Positions 32,801 through 40,175 of a stretch of DNA of 64,000 nt are shown in pieces. Both the position numbers and the translations under genes were made by a program. Source of the stretch: Pseudomonas peradeniyensis (lineage in GTDB: Bacteria > Pseudomonadota > Gammaproteobacteria > Pseudomonadales > Pseudomonadaceae); NCBI RefSeq assembly GCF_014268935.2, contig NZ_JABWRJ020000002.1, positions 736,001 through 800,000 of the forward strand. Direction: 5' to 3'. Each line of letters starts with the position of its first letter. Position 1 is the first letter of the stretch. Below the pieces are notes generated by a model. It did not search any database. It saw only the letters and a list, made by a program, of their open reading frames with translations, and had not been told where the DNA came from.

Positions 32801-35800
32801 GCCCCCGGCACCGTCACCGTCAACGGCAGCCACAGCATCACCGGGTTGCAGTTCGTCACCGACGGCTATGTGCTCAACGCCGGTACTGCCGGTGAACTGC
32901 TGGGCAACGGTACCACCAACCTGCGGGTCGACAACGGCGCCACCGCCACCCTCAACGTCGCCCTCAACGGCACCGGCAGCGTCGCCAAGCAGGACGGTGG
33001 TACCCTGGTGCTCAATGCCGCCAACGGCTACAGCGGCGGCACCGCCCTCAATGGCGGCACCTTGGTGCTGGGAAACAACAGCGCATTGGGCAGCGGCACC
33101 CTGACGGCCGCAGGCGGCACCACGCTGGACAGCAACACCGCCGTCACCCTGGCCAATACCACCGTGCTCAACGGCGCCCTGGCCATTGCCGGCAGCAATG
33201 ACCTGACCCTCAACGGCGTGGTCAGCGGCACAGGCGGGCTGATCAAGAACGGCGCCGGCCTGTTGACCCTGAACGGGGCCAACACCTACAGCGGCGGCAC
33301 CCAGATCAACGCCGGCGGCGTGGTGGGCAATAGCACCAGCCTGCAGGGCGCGATCCTCAACAACGGAGCCCTGACCTTCGCGCAGAACGCCAACGGCAGC
33401 TACACCGGCAACCTCAGCGGCAACGGCACCCTGGCCAAGAACGGTACCGGCGAGCTGCTGCTGACCGGGGTCAACACCTTCACCGGCGCCACCAGCGTCA
33501 ATGCCGGTACCCTGCTGGTCAACGGTCGCCTCGACAGCACTAGCGTGCAGGTCGCCACCGGCGCCCGCCTGGGCGGTAGCGGCACCTACGGCGGTGCCGT
33601 GCAGATCGCCAACGGCGCCACCTTGGCCGCCGGCCAAAGCGCCACGCCGCTGACCGTCGGCAGCCTCGACCTGGCGTCGGGCAGCGCCCTGGACTTCAGC
33701 CTCGGCGCTCCGGCCGCCTCCACCACCGTGGTCAGGGTCAACGGCAACCTGGTGCTCGACGGCACGCTGAACATCACCGATGCCGGCGGTTTCGGCACCG
33801 GTGTCTACCAACTGTTCAGCTACGGCGGCACGCTCACCGACAACGGCCTCGTGTTCGGCGCCATTCCGGGCAGCGTGGTCCTGGGCGACCTCAGCCTGCA
33901 GACCGCCATCGCCAACCAGATCAACCTGGTGGTGCAGAACTACGGCGAGGAGCTGCAGTTCTGGAACGGCGGCAAGACCAACCCCGACGGCAGCATCGGC
34001 GGCGGCAGCGGCACCTGGGGCTCGAACACTGGCTGGACCAATGCCGGCGGCACCACCAGCGAAGGCTGGAGCGGCGGCTACGCGGTCTTCGGCGGCACGC
34101 CGGGCACCGTTACCGTGGTCGGCAACCAGTCGTTCGAGGGCCTGCAGTTCCTCAGCAATGGCTACCAGGTCGTCCCGGGCACCGGCGGCAGCCTGACACC
34201 GGTCAACGATGCTGACGGCAGTCTGGCGGCAGTACGTGTCAATGCCGGTGCCACGGCTACCGTCAGCGCGCCGCTGGTTGGCACTGGCGGCATCGAGAAG
34301 CTCGATGCCGGCACCCTGATCCTCGCGGGCGCCAACACCTACAGCGGCGGCACTACCGTCAGCGGCGGTACCCTGGTCGGCAACACCACCAGCCTGCAGG
34401 GCAACATCCTCAACAACGCCAACCTGGTGTTCGCCCAGGGCAGCAACGGCACGTTCAACGGCACCCTCAGCGGTACCGGCACCACCACCAAGCAGGGCGG
34501 CGGCACCTTGTTGCTGACCGGCAACCAACCGTTCAGCGGTGCCTTCAACGTCAACCAGGGCGTGCTCCAGGTGGGCGATGCCAGCAACCCGGGCAGCAAC
34601 CTCGCCGCCCAGGTCACGGTGGCCAACGGCGCCGCCCTGACCGGCAACGGCACCGTCGCCGGGCTGACCAACAACGGCACCGTGCTGCCGGGGCCGGCCG
34701 GCAACCTGAACGTGTCGGGCAACTTCACCAATGGCGCCACCGGCACCCTGGTGATCGACCTCGCCACCTCGCCGGTGAACTACCTGAACGTGGGTGGCAC
34801 GGCCAACCTCGGCGGCAGCCTGATGGTGGCCAACCTCGCCAGCGGCAACGGCCAGTACACCGTGGTCAGCGCCGCGGGCGGCGTCACCGGTACCTTCGCC
34901 ACCACCAACCTGGCCAACTCGGCGTTCCTCAACAGCTCGCTGAACTATGGCGCCAACCAGGTGACCCTGTCGGTCAGCCGCAACGGCACCTCCTTCGCCG
35001 ATGTCGCCGCCACCGGCAACCAGCGTGGCGTGGCCCTGGCCCTGAGCAGTGCCGGGGCGCCGGTCGAGCTGGTCAACAACCTGCTGCCGCTGGACCGCCA
35101 GGGCGCCCAGGCGGCGTTCGACAGCCTGTCCGGCGAGATCCACGCCAGCACCGCGACCGTGCTGATCGAGGACTCGCGCTACGTCCGCGACGCGGTCAAT
35201 GACCGCCTGCGCCAGGCCGACTGCAGCAACCAGGACGATCCGCGTCGCACCCTGGCGCCGACCGCCAACCAGCAGCTGACCAGCGAAGGCTGCCAGGGCC
35301 AGGCCGTGGGCTGGATCCGCGCCATCGGCGGCTGGGGTACCTACGACGGCAGCAGCAGCCATGCCAGCGTCGACCGTGACCTGTCGGGCTTCATGCTCGG
35401 TGTGGACCGTGCGCTGGACGATGAGTGGAAAGTCGGCGCCGCCGCCGGCTACACCCGCTCGAGCATCGATGCGCACCGTCGCCGCTCCGACGCCACGGTG
35501 GACAGCTACCACCTGACCACCTACCTCGGCTACCAGCTGGACGCTTTCGCCGCCCGCCTGGGCGTGGCCTACAGCTGGCACGACATCGACACCAAGCGCG
35601 ATGTCACCGTCGGCAGCTACGACGACCGCCTCAAGGCCAAGTACAAGGCGCGCAGCGCCCAGGTGTTCGGCGAGGTGGGCTACGCCATCGATGCCGGCGG
35701 TATCGCCCTGGAGCCGTTCGCCGGGTTGGCCTACGTCAACTACGACAGCGACACCGCCCACGAGAAGGGCGGGGCGGGGCGGCTGGAAGGCAAGGTCGAC

Positions 35801-36124
35801 CAGGACGTGACCTTCTCCACCCTGGGCGTGCGGGCCGGCAAGCGCATCCTGCTCGACAATGGCAGCAGCGTCACGCCGCGGCTCTCGGTGGGCTGGCGGC
35901 ATGCGTTCGGTGACGACAAGCCCGATGCCGATCTGCGCTTCATCGACGGTGGCGCAGGGTTCAGCACCGAGGGCGTGCCGATTGCCAAGGACGCGGCGGT
36001 GGTCGAGGCCGGGGTGGACCTGTCGGTCGGGGCGAGCGGCAAGCTGGGGGTCGGGTACTCCGGGCAGCTGTCGAGCGAGAACCGCGACCATGGTGTGGTG
36101 GTGAGCTTCAGCATGGGGTTCTGA
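20840..36124 (+). CDS. Giant autotransporter adhesin, 5,094 residues, with about 40 beta-strand repeats
   Basis: Type Va secreted surface protein. GTG start with AAGGAG upstream. Signal peptide within residues 1-38 (LSLAVSLAVGAMAFGLSSEQ), then VCSAAGSTITCNGAANP and a unique region to about 390. Some 40 autotransporter-associated repeats follow, each with a core like GALVKNGSAGLTLNGNNTYS, spaced mostly 86-87 residues. Four longer modules start near residues 2060, 3307, 3940 and 4373 (FWDGGQNVPNG, then NTNWTDVNGVLN, FAVFQG). A linker (FADVAATGNQRGVALAL, EIHASTATVL) leads to the outer-membrane barrel at about 4822-5094, ending in SFSMGF with terminal Phe. Probably adhesion or biofilm. The passenger is Gly/Asn/Thr/Leu-rich and almost free of cysteine. 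Confidence 0.95.
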   Translation: MDRRAAPRSPARFSQLSLAVSLAVGAMAFGLSSEQALAVCSAAGSTITCNGAANPLAPSYTNGGSGLTVNVNPGASLGTLLGVGGTSLSLAGNNNTLNNSGTIDPTLLGLLSIQSSAVLIGNTGTGSTLNINNNATGVIKGTGALLGANLLNLTGMALDARNGAAGTTTISNAGSIGSSALASLTLVSEDTPVIAVTGGSTVNFTNTGIILGRAAFEASAAGNTFTNAGTLTGSLSMGANSTNRFNAITGSSVGAGLGVGVALLVTSNPNLAFAAAGKIDGGAGGTNTLALQNAIGGGSGTSGSGTINATNYINFSRLIVDAGTWSLIGQVLNGTTQTTLNGGQLNFDNSNAFGSGAITVNGGGLAGTVGGLSLANNFTLNAGLNVGGATDMALNGVVSGVGGLTKTGTGLLTLGATNTYSGGTNLAAGGLNLASAAALGSGGLTVSGASSLQGSVPLVLNSNVALNAALTLPGSNALTLGGVLSGTGSLVKSGSGGLTLNGVNTYTGGTTLGSGTLTLGNASALGSGTLALSGNGTLDTTATMTLANAINLGSSTLTLPGNNALTLNGVIGGSGNLTKNGTADLTLNGVNTYSGTTTLGGGKLTVGNSAALGTSSLTLGGNASLDASSAVSLGNAINLGANTLDLLGTSATTLGGVISGTGALIKNGAGDLTLNGNNTFSGGLTLNTGKLTVGHSNALGSGALTLGGNVSLDAGTAVNLGNAVNLGANTLNLLGTSATTLGGVISGTGALVKNGSAGLTLNGSNTFSGGTTLNGGVLTVGNNNALGTGALSLGGNASLDAGVAVNLGNAINLAGNTLTLPGTSATTLGGVISGTGALVKNGSSNLTLGGANTFSGGLTLNAGTLTLASAAALGTGDLTVGGASTLANAVAMTLNNGVTLGANLTLAGANNLTLAGNLSGTGGLIKNGSASLTLSGNNTQNGATALNAGTLVLGSNTALGTGALNAAANTTLDTSVAGLSIGNALNLAGNLNLPGSNDLTLSGIIAGAGGITKGGNTTLTLTGANTNSGSTFLNAGTLVVGSNTALGTGTLNTAAGTHLDASTAVSLSNDAIIAGPLTIDGTANLGLSGVLSGIGSLVKNGNASLTLSGNNVFTNGTQLNAGTLILGSNTALGIGGLTLGGNANLDTSTAVAATNTISLGGNTLTVLGSNATTLTGQISGTGALVKSGSAALTLNGNNTYSGGTTLNGGLLTLGNNNALGTGALTLGGNASLDSSGTLNLGNAINLAGNTLTLAGSNAATLGGVISGSGALTKNGSTNLTLSGANTFSGGLNLNAGTLTLASAAALGTGALNVGGAATLANSTAMTLNNAINLAADLSLPTTSNLTLAGNLSGTGGLVKSGSATLTLSGNNTHSGATALNAGTLVLGSNTALGTGALNAANNTTLDTSVAGLNIGNALNLAGNFILPGSNDLTLSGTIAGAGGITKNGATSLTLTGNNSNSGITRLNAGTLVVGSNTALGTGTLNTLAGTHLDASTAVSLANDVTIAGPLTIDGSADLGLSGVVSGIGSLVKNGNANLTLSGNNLYTNGTQLNAGTLTLGSNTALGIGALTLGGNANLDASTAVAVTNGISLGGNTLTVLGSNATTLGGLISGSGALVKNGSAGLTLNGNNTYSGGTTLNAGLLTLGNNNAIGSGALSVGGNASLDGSAALNLGNAINLGAGATLTLPGSNTTTLGGVISGTGALTKNGSTNLTLSGANTFSGGLNLNAGTLTLANAAALGTGALNVGGAATLANSVAMTLGNNINLGANLTLGGSSNLTLGGVLAGTGGLIKNGVSDLTLTGNNTFSGAIDLFGGSITTVGTTALGNTSAVSVGAGTSLNLGASATIGGLSGAGTVNIAGGGNLTLGGNNLNSVFSGALAGSGGLVKTGSGSFELSGVSVLGGNTTVNAGLLNVTGSLASPSVQINSGASLGGTGSLLGAVDIANGAHLLANSGATLGTGALTLHSGSILDFGLGSPATGGTALVNVNGNLTLDGTLNVTDVGGFGTGIYRLFDYTGALVDNGLLVGNVPGAMLPGDLQVQTSIGSQVNLLVGGASGTVQFWDGGQNVPNGVIDGGTGTWNGSNTNWTDVNGVLNGSWANDFAVFQGTAGDVTVVGTQAATGLQFVTNGYRLIGAGGLDLVNGSNGAFAVRVDPGVTATLNVGLSGSGQLAKLDSGTLVLNGANSYTGGTLFNGGTVVVGNNTAFGSGSVSTANGTTLDSNTAVTLGNAFNLSGALTVAGSADLGLSGVVSGLGSLVKAGGANLTLGSANTYSGGTSLGAGTLTLGNAQALGTGGMTVSGASSLDTSGNLALGNTIALNANLTLLGSNDLTLNGALSGTGGLVKIGAGTLTLNGSNSQQGSTSLNGGTLVVGSNTALGTGALNAVGGTTLSSNANVTLANQLNLAGNLTIAGAQNLTLGGNVNGVGGLTKTGSGTLTLNGTNGNLGNTNLNAGTLVLGSASALGLGQLNAAAGTTLDSASAINIGNTVNLAGNLTITGSNDLGLGGLVTGAGSLTKNGASNLTLSGANTLTGGVTLNAGTLTLGNNQALGTGTLTVGGASNLATTGALILANQVTLNNTLSLTGNNNLALNGVISGTGGLTKTGSGNLTLGAANTYQGTTTLGGGTLTLGNNTALGTGNLAVTGSSTLATTGVLQVANAIGLGAATTLGVNNTQTLTLDGVISGAGVLNKLGAGQLVLNGNNTYSGGTSLQAGSLLLGNAGALGSGALTVNGAASLDASQALALVNAVNLAGGNLTLGGSQALTLNGVVSGSNGLVKNGAATLTLNGNNTYSGGTTLNAGTLVVGSNTALGSGDLSTGANTSLDAGGAGATLANNVHLGGTLNLPGSADLTLNGVVDGVGGLNKAGASTLTLNGANNYLGGTTLNAGRLVVGNDNALGQGALTVAGASTLSSGASTTLANNVTLNAGLTVDGGNDLTLNGVINGTAGLTKNGSGNLTLNGNNGYQGGTQLNAGRLTLGSSGALGTGTLSVTADATLANSAPMALGNTIALSNGANLTVEAANALILSGDLGGSGNLVKTGVDDLTLVGVKTFTGNVDIQAGSLTTLGSGVLANVDTLNVGASGQLNLNGNASLGSLTGSGQVDVGIGSVLSLGGNNLSSTFAGGLNGLGGLTKVGSGTLTLTGTGNLADNTQVNAGTLKVDGTLGSNLLTVASGATLAGSGTANATVVINNGGHLAGQSGATLGLGSLVLNSGSIVDVGLASPSTGGTALFNVGGNLTLDGTLNVSSIGGFGNGVYRIFDYTGSLTDNGLDFGSLPLGVGLGDVTLQTVLANQVNLLVSAAGLNIQFWDGSQNVPNGQVDGGTGVWNAGNSNWTDLNGVLNTTWGSTFAVFQGTAGDVTVDGSQTVNGLQFVTDGYRLLAGTGGALDLINGSGGDTSVRVDPGATATLDVGLTGVGKLNKLDSGTLVLNGSNSYSGGTLLSGGTLIVGNNAALGSGALDTTAGTTLDSNASVALGNAITLAGPLNIAGSNDLALNGNIGGAGGLVKAGSARLALAGNNTYAGNTALNGGTLVLGSNTALGTGNLTTAPGTSLDSSQAVTLANNVTTTGDLTVLGSNDLTLGGTVGGTGRLLKAGLARFALMGANTYSGGTDLQAGTLVVGNNAALGTGGLEVSGNANLDSASAVTLANPVNVSGVLNVLGTNDLHLAGVLSGAGELNKSGLADLTLSGNNTFSGILNILSGSLSTIGTTALGTQSQLNVSTGASLNLDGNTSLGDIGGTGAILIAAGNSLAVEGGVFDGNISGTGTLNKLGNGTLALSSTNSHSGTTNVQAGGLQVNGSLASGAVNVASGASLSGAGSLGGAVTVANGGNLAATSGSTLSAGNLVLDSGANFNASLGTPSSGGTPLVNVANNLTLGGTLNITDIGGFGAGVYRLFAYGGSLTNNGMSFGTTPVPITDLTVQTAVANQVNLVVGGASNVLFWDGSQSVANGLIDGGSGTWDATNTNWTDVNGVLNSTWNDTFAVFQGAPGTVTVNGSHSITGLQFVTDGYVLNAGTAGELLGNGTTNLRVDNGATATLNVALNGTGSVAKQDGGTLVLNAANGYSGGTALNGGTLVLGNNSALGSGTLTAAGGTTLDSNTAVTLANTTVLNGALAIAGSNDLTLNGVVSGTGGLIKNGAGLLTLNGANTYSGGTQINAGGVVGNSTSLQGAILNNGALTFAQNANGSYTGNLSGNGTLAKNGTGELLLTGVNTFTGATSVNAGTLLVNGRLDSTSVQVATGARLGGSGTYGGAVQIANGATLAAGQSATPLTVGSLDLASGSALDFSLGAPAASTTVVRVNGNLVLDGTLNITDAGGFGTGVYQLFSYGGTLTDNGLVFGAIPGSVVLGDLSLQTAIANQINLVVQNYGEELQFWNGGKTNPDGSIGGGSGTWGSNTGWTNAGGTTSEGWSGGYAVFGGTPGTVTVVGNQSFEGLQFLSNGYQVVPGTGGSLTPVNDADGSLAAVRVNAGATATVSAPLVGTGGIEKLDAGTLILAGANTYSGGTTVSGGTLVGNTTSLQGNILNNANLVFAQGSNGTFNGTLSGTGTTTKQGGGTLLLTGNQPFSGAFNVNQGVLQVGDASNPGSNLAAQVTVANGAALTGNGTVAGLTNNGTVLPGPAGNLNVSGNFTNGATGTLVIDLATSPVNYLNVGGTANLGGSLMVANLASGNGQYTVVSAAGGVTGTFATTNLANSAFLNSSLNYGANQVTLSVSRNGTSFADVAATGNQRGVALALSSAGAPVELVNNLLPLDRQGAQAAFDSLSGEIHASTATVLIEDSRYVRDAVNDRLRQADCSNQDDPRRTLAPTANQQLTSEGCQGQAVGWIRAIGGWGTYDGSSSHASVDRDLSGFMLGVDRALDDEWKVGAAAGYTRSSIDAHRRRSDATVDSYHLTTYLGYQLDAFAARLGVAYSWHDIDTKRDVTVGSYDDRLKAKYKARSAQVFGEVGYAIDAGGIALEPFAGLAYVNYDSDTAHEKGGAGRLEGKVDQDVTFSTLGVRAGKRILLDNGSSVTPRLSVGWRHAFGDDKPDADLRFIDGGAGFSTEGVPIAKDAAVVEAGVDLSVGASGKLGVGYSGQLSSENRDHGVVVSFSMGF
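23432..27330 (+). repeat. Higher-order repeat of about 1.3 kb within the autotransporter gene
   Basis: The coding phrase for LTLASAAALGTG recurs at 23432, 24731 and (LTLANAAALGTG) 26033, that is 1,299 and 1,302 bases apart, or 433-434 residues covering five basic repeats. Between them the order of distinctive sub-repeats (ANTTLDTSVAGL, HLDASTAVSL, GNNVFTNGTQL, GGNTLTVLGSN) is the same in both copies. This points to tandem duplication of a five-repeat block, followed by divergence. The third copy is partial. Confidence 0.8.
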
Positions 36125-36140
36125 GGTAGATCGCCGGGGC

Positions 36141-36168
36141 TGCTTTGCAGCCCTTTCGCGGCACAAGG
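36141..36168. repeat. Left part of a REP split by the insertion sequence
   Basis: TTTCGCGGCACAAGG is the first half of a REP of the second type in this window (compare 53035-53061). Its continuation CCGCTCCTACAG resumes beyond the insertion sequence at 37423. Confidence 0.8.
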
Positions 36169-36206
36169 TGTTCTGGTCAAGTTTTTCCGGACACCGATTA
36201 CGGTGA

Positions 36207-37354
<1,148 letters not shown>

Positions 37355-37419
37355 GGAACCTCCTGAATGGGCGAATCATATCGCCCTTAAGAGGTGTCCG
37401 GGATCATTAGGCCAGTTCA

Positions 37420-37510
37420 AGGCCGCTCCTACAGGTACAGCACAACCCTCAAGGGCATTGCTGTACCTGTGGGAGCGGCCTTGTGCCGCGAAAGGGGCGC
37501 AAAGCGCCCC
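37420..37510. repeat. Right part of split REP plus its inverted partner
   Basis: CCGCTCCTACAG at 37423-37434 completes the REP broken by the insertion sequence. The partner in opposite orientation starts at 37467 (CTGTGGGAGCGGCCTTGTGC) and continues to GGGGCGCAAAGCGCCCC at 37494-37510. The inner 11-bp inverted repeat CAGGTACAGCA/TGCTGTACCTG lies between. Confidence 0.85.
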
Positions 37511-37644
37511 CGGCGCCATTCAGTCGTAAGACATTTCCGAACTTGAAACCAAATCCTTCAGCCAGCCAGCGCTTCGGACCTATCCTACGCGCCTGCCGGA
37601 AGGCTCTGAATTGGCCGGGAAATGCATCAGGGGTACCGTCACTG

Positions 37645-37773
37645 GGTCGTCAAATTTGGCGACCGGGTGTGAGAAGCCCGTTGTGTGAACCATGTCGATT
37701 CCGTCAATGGCGGTCGTGCGCGTGCAGGCTTTGGCCTGACCGTGGATTCATGGTTACACACGGGCTTCTCACC
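37645..37773 (+). other. Structured inverted-repeat element before the DUF6124/DUF3077-type pair
   Basis: A small hairpin GGTCG...CGACC (37645-37664) runs into a long imperfect inverted repeat: 37666-37694 (GGTGTGAGAAGCCCG then GTGTGAACCATG) against 37749-37773 (CATGGTTACACACGGGC then TTCTCACC). The 54-base loop holds another hairpin, CAGGCTTTGGCCTG. Folded as RNA or single-stranded DNA this gives several stacked stems. It ends 77 bases before the next gene. Confidence 0.6.
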
Positions 37774-37849
37774 ATGCGTACGACTGCCACCCTAATCTGT
37801 GAGAAGGATCGAGGTGGTTGTTCCTGAATTCCAATTTCGAGGAGTAACC

Positions 37850-38095
37850 ATGAAAAAACTTGTACCTGACCCACCCTACCCAATCCCCTTCGTCACCATC
37901 ATCAGCGACCTCGACCCCGAGGAAGCCATGGCCCACGCCAACAAGCTGATGCACACCCTCAGCGACACCGTCCACGCCTACACCGTCTGCCAGCGCGACG
38001 AGCGTCTCGACGTGATGATGGACAGCGTCGAGATCCTCGGCCAACTGGTCATCTCGCTGGTCCGCCACGCCCGGGCCAAGGGGGCGCCGGTATGA
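37850..38095 (+). CDS. DUF6124-type small protein
   Basis: 81-residue protein starting MKKLVPDPPYPIPFVTIISD and ending RHARAKGAPV; one helical hairpin is likely (EAMAHANKLMHTLSDTVHAY, then a second helix with LDVMMDSVEILGQLVISLV). ATG 37850 has GAGGAG five bases upstream. Proteins of this type are frequent in Pseudomonas and usually paired with a DUF3077-type gene, as here (four-base overlap). No function is known to me; family assignment is from the characteristic N-terminus and pairing. Confidence 0.7.
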   Translation: MKKLVPDPPYPIPFVTIISDLDPEEAMAHANKLMHTLSDTVHAYTVCQRDERLDVMMDSVEILGQLVISLVRHARAKGAPV

Positions 38096-38343
38096 GCCAC
38101 GACAGCAAACCCGGCCCGACCCAGGGCAAGACCACCTGCCTCGAGATATTCTGCATCCAGCCCGGTATCCCGTTCGATCACGCCTTCAGCGACCTGTCGG
38201 TGCTGCTCGGCTGCGTGGCGCATTTCACTACCGAGGCGGAGATGGAAGGTGATCTCATGGCCGCCAGTGCGGCACGGATTCTCAGCGGTCTGGCCAAGGG
38301 GCTGATCGATGACATGGAGTTGGGGTTGAGTTCGCTACGGTGA
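38092..38343 (+). CDS. DUF3077-type small protein
   Basis: 83-residue protein, MSHDSKPGPTQGKTTCLEIF then CIQPGIPFDHAFSDLSVLLG and a helical C-terminus (AASAARILSGLAKGLIDDME). The ATG overlaps the stop of the preceding gene (ATGA), so they are translated together and probably interact. The pattern FxVxPGIpxxdAL/FxxaS...L.cv is typical of DUF3077 proteins of Pseudomonas. Function unknown. Confidence 0.75.
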   Translation: MSHDSKPGPTQGKTTCLEIFCIQPGIPFDHAFSDLSVLLGCVAHFTTEAEMEGDLMAASAARILSGLAKGLIDDMELGLSSLR

Positions 38344-38396
38344 AGGAGCTCGCTGCCCCGCTCAGCGACGAGTAGACAAGGCGAGCGGGGTAACGA

Positions 38397-39314
38397 TTAA
38401 AACACCCGATAAGTATTCGTTGTAGTCGTGTTCGAGAAAAAATCTCTTGGGTTGGTGAGAGTGTCATTTGACTCAATGATGTTGCCATCTTTAACTGGTG
38501 ATGCTTCAAGTCTGTCCTGATGCTCGGATTTGAATTTTAATGAGATGCTTGTGATGGATTCTTTGCTTTTCGCGGGCTCTTTTCCGTAGAAGAATTCTAC
38601 GTCAAGCCCTTTGTCTGTGTTCTCTTCCTGGCTCTCAATTTTTTTGGTGCGTCCGCTTTCGAAATGTACAGTGCTTGTAATGTGTTCGTGTACGATGGAA
38701 AGTGAATCGCTAGTAGTGGCAACTCTGTGTTCTATTTTTGTTTTGGTATCTATTGAGTTAGGCGAGCGAGAATGGCGATGTTTAGAGACTTCAGTGACCC
38801 ATTGCTCATCTGACTCATGGGTTGCCCATGAGAAAGAAGTAATGTAGTGAATGTCATCGATTTGTGGAAATTCCTTCTTGATCGTTTCGAGTCTCGGAGG
38901 GGAAAAATTCTTATTCCATGATAGCTCGAAAGTTTTAGAATCCTTTGTTTTAATGTGGGTTAGTATGATCTGTGTCTTGGAGGGTGATGTGATTTCATGG
39001 AAGATAAACTGGGTGCTATCATTGAGCTGTAAGATGTATTTGTTTTGTTCTTTTGTGAGTTTGTAGGAATTCCTATTGTCTATGTGGTCTGTTAGTTTTT
39101 TGATGTCTGTGGCGTGAAATAGATTAATGGTTTCTTGGTCGGAAATGTTGTCAGGTTTATTGAGTGATAAGGAAAGGTCGAGGCTTTCTTTGGGGAGGGG
39201 ATTGGAAGCTACTAATTGGAAGTCTTCTTCGTCAATTAAGACGAAATTTATTTTCGCGACGCCAGAGGTTTTGTCAATATTGATGACGTCGTCGGTAATG
39301 AGGCTGATTTCCAT
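38397..39314 (-). CDS. AT-rich orphan gene, unknown function
   Basis: 305-residue hydrophilic protein starting MEISLITDDVINIDKTSGVA. Composition is rich in Ser, Thr, Lys, Asp and Ile; there is no signal peptide, membrane helix or motif I recognise. A beta-rich fold is suggested by alternating strands (VAKINFVLIDEEDFQLVASN, KYILQLNDSTQFIFHEI). GC is roughly 40 percent against over 60 for the surroundings, and it has A/T-ending codons, so it was acquired horizontally. ATG 39314 has AGGA seven bases upstream; an ATG six bases earlier lacks spacing. It converges on the DUF3077-type pair. Confidence 0.6.
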   Translation of the reverse strand: MEISLITDDVINIDKTSGVAKINFVLIDEEDFQLVASNPLPKESLDLSLSLNKPDNISDQETINLFHATDIKKLTDHIDNRNSYKLTKEQNKYILQLNDSTQFIFHEITSPSKTQIILTHIKTKDSKTFELSWNKNFSPPRLETIKKEFPQIDDIHYITSFSWATHESDEQWVTEVSKHRHSRSPNSIDTKTKIEHRVATTSDSLSIVHEHITSTVHFESGRTKKIESQEENTDKGLDVEFFYGKEPAKSKESITSISLKFKSEHQDRLEASPVKDGNIIESNDTLTNPRDFFSNTTTTNTYRVF

Positions 39315-39561
39315 ATGCATATCCTGTCATGTTTTTCAGTTATTTATGCGTCTATTACGGCATGGCGCGAGGAGTGCAAGACCTCTGTAAATATGTGACG
39401 CCCAGAGTGCTGCCTACGCAACTGTCAAAAATGCCAGGTGAGTTCACAAAAATCAGGGTGTCTCCAACTCTTAACGAGGCCATGCCTGGACGCTGAGGTG
39501 CCCAACCGGCCCCCACAAACGTTAGACTGTCATCTCCCCACCACCGGACAGGAGTCCCGGC
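39315..39561. other. Intergenic region, nothing recognised
   Basis: 247 bases between the AT-rich orphan gene and the acetyltransferase, divergent from each other. GC rises across it from foreign-like to host-like. No gene, REP or clear promoter identified. Confidence 0.4.
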
Positions 39562-40125
39562 GTGCCCGACCCCCGCAGTTTCCCCAGCGACCTGTGCCTT
39601 GAAAGCCCACGCCTGCAGCTGCGCCCCATGCGCCATGGCGACGCGCAGCAGTGGCTGACCATCATGGCCGACCCGGAAGTGATGCGTTACTGGTACCACG
39701 CCCCCTGGCAGACCCTGGCCGAGGCCGAAAGCGCCCTGGCCGCCGACCGCGAAGCCTTTGCCGCCGGCCAGTTGCTCAAACTGGGCATGTACCGCCGCGA
39801 CAACGGCGAGCTGATCGGCATGGTCCAGCTGTTCAACCTCGAGGAGGGCTCGCGCCGTGGCGAGATCGGCTACTGCCTGGCCAAGTCCGCCCAGGGCCGC
39901 GGCTACATGGACGAGGCGCTGACCTGCTTCATCGACTACCTCGCCCACACCCTGCACCTGCGTCGCCTGGAGGCGGAGATCGATCCGCGCAACCAGGGCT
40001 CGGCGCGTACCCTGGAACGCCAGGGGTTCGTCCTGGAAGGCACCTTGCGCGCCCGCTGGTGCGTGGCGGGTGAACTGTCCGATTCGGGGTTGTACGGTTT
40101 GCTGCTCGAACCCCCAGTGGCCTGA
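39562..40125 (+). CDS. GNAT-family N-acetyltransferase (RimJ/RimL-like)
   Basis: 187 residues. Opens with LESPRLQLRPMRHGDAQQWL, the usual start of the RimJ/RimL group. The acetyl-CoA pyrophosphate loop region is LAKSAQGRGYMDEALTCFI, and the late motif IDPRNQGSARTLERQGFVLEG is typical. GTG start with GGAG seven bases upstream. Substrate (protein N-terminus or small amine) cannot be inferred. Confidence 0.88.
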   Translation: MPDPRSFPSDLCLESPRLQLRPMRHGDAQQWLTIMADPEVMRYWYHAPWQTLAEAESALAADREAFAAGQLLKLGMYRRDNGELIGMVQLFNLEEGSRRGEIGYCLAKSAQGRGYMDEALTCFIDYLAHTLHLRRLEAEIDPRNQGSARTLERQGFVLEGTLRARWCVAGELSDSGLYGLLLEPPVA

Positions 40126-40175
40126 TGCCCACGTGTCATGGACGCGACTTTCACTGATGGGATGGAGCCCGCGCT

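Noticed and set aside
20864..36166. Very long open frames on the minus strand opposite the autotransporter (for example 20864-24013, 24683-30424, 30506-36166)
   Set aside because: They follow the 261-base periodicity of the sense repeats: once a reverse frame of the unit lacks stops, all copies do. Translations are low-complexity Gly/Ala/Val/Gln/Asp strings without ribosome sites or recognisable domains.
37483..37827. Open frame of 114 codons after the insertion sequence
   Set aside because: It starts in a REP and runs through the structured inverted-repeat element; composition is Arg/Pro-rich and no ribosome site is seen.
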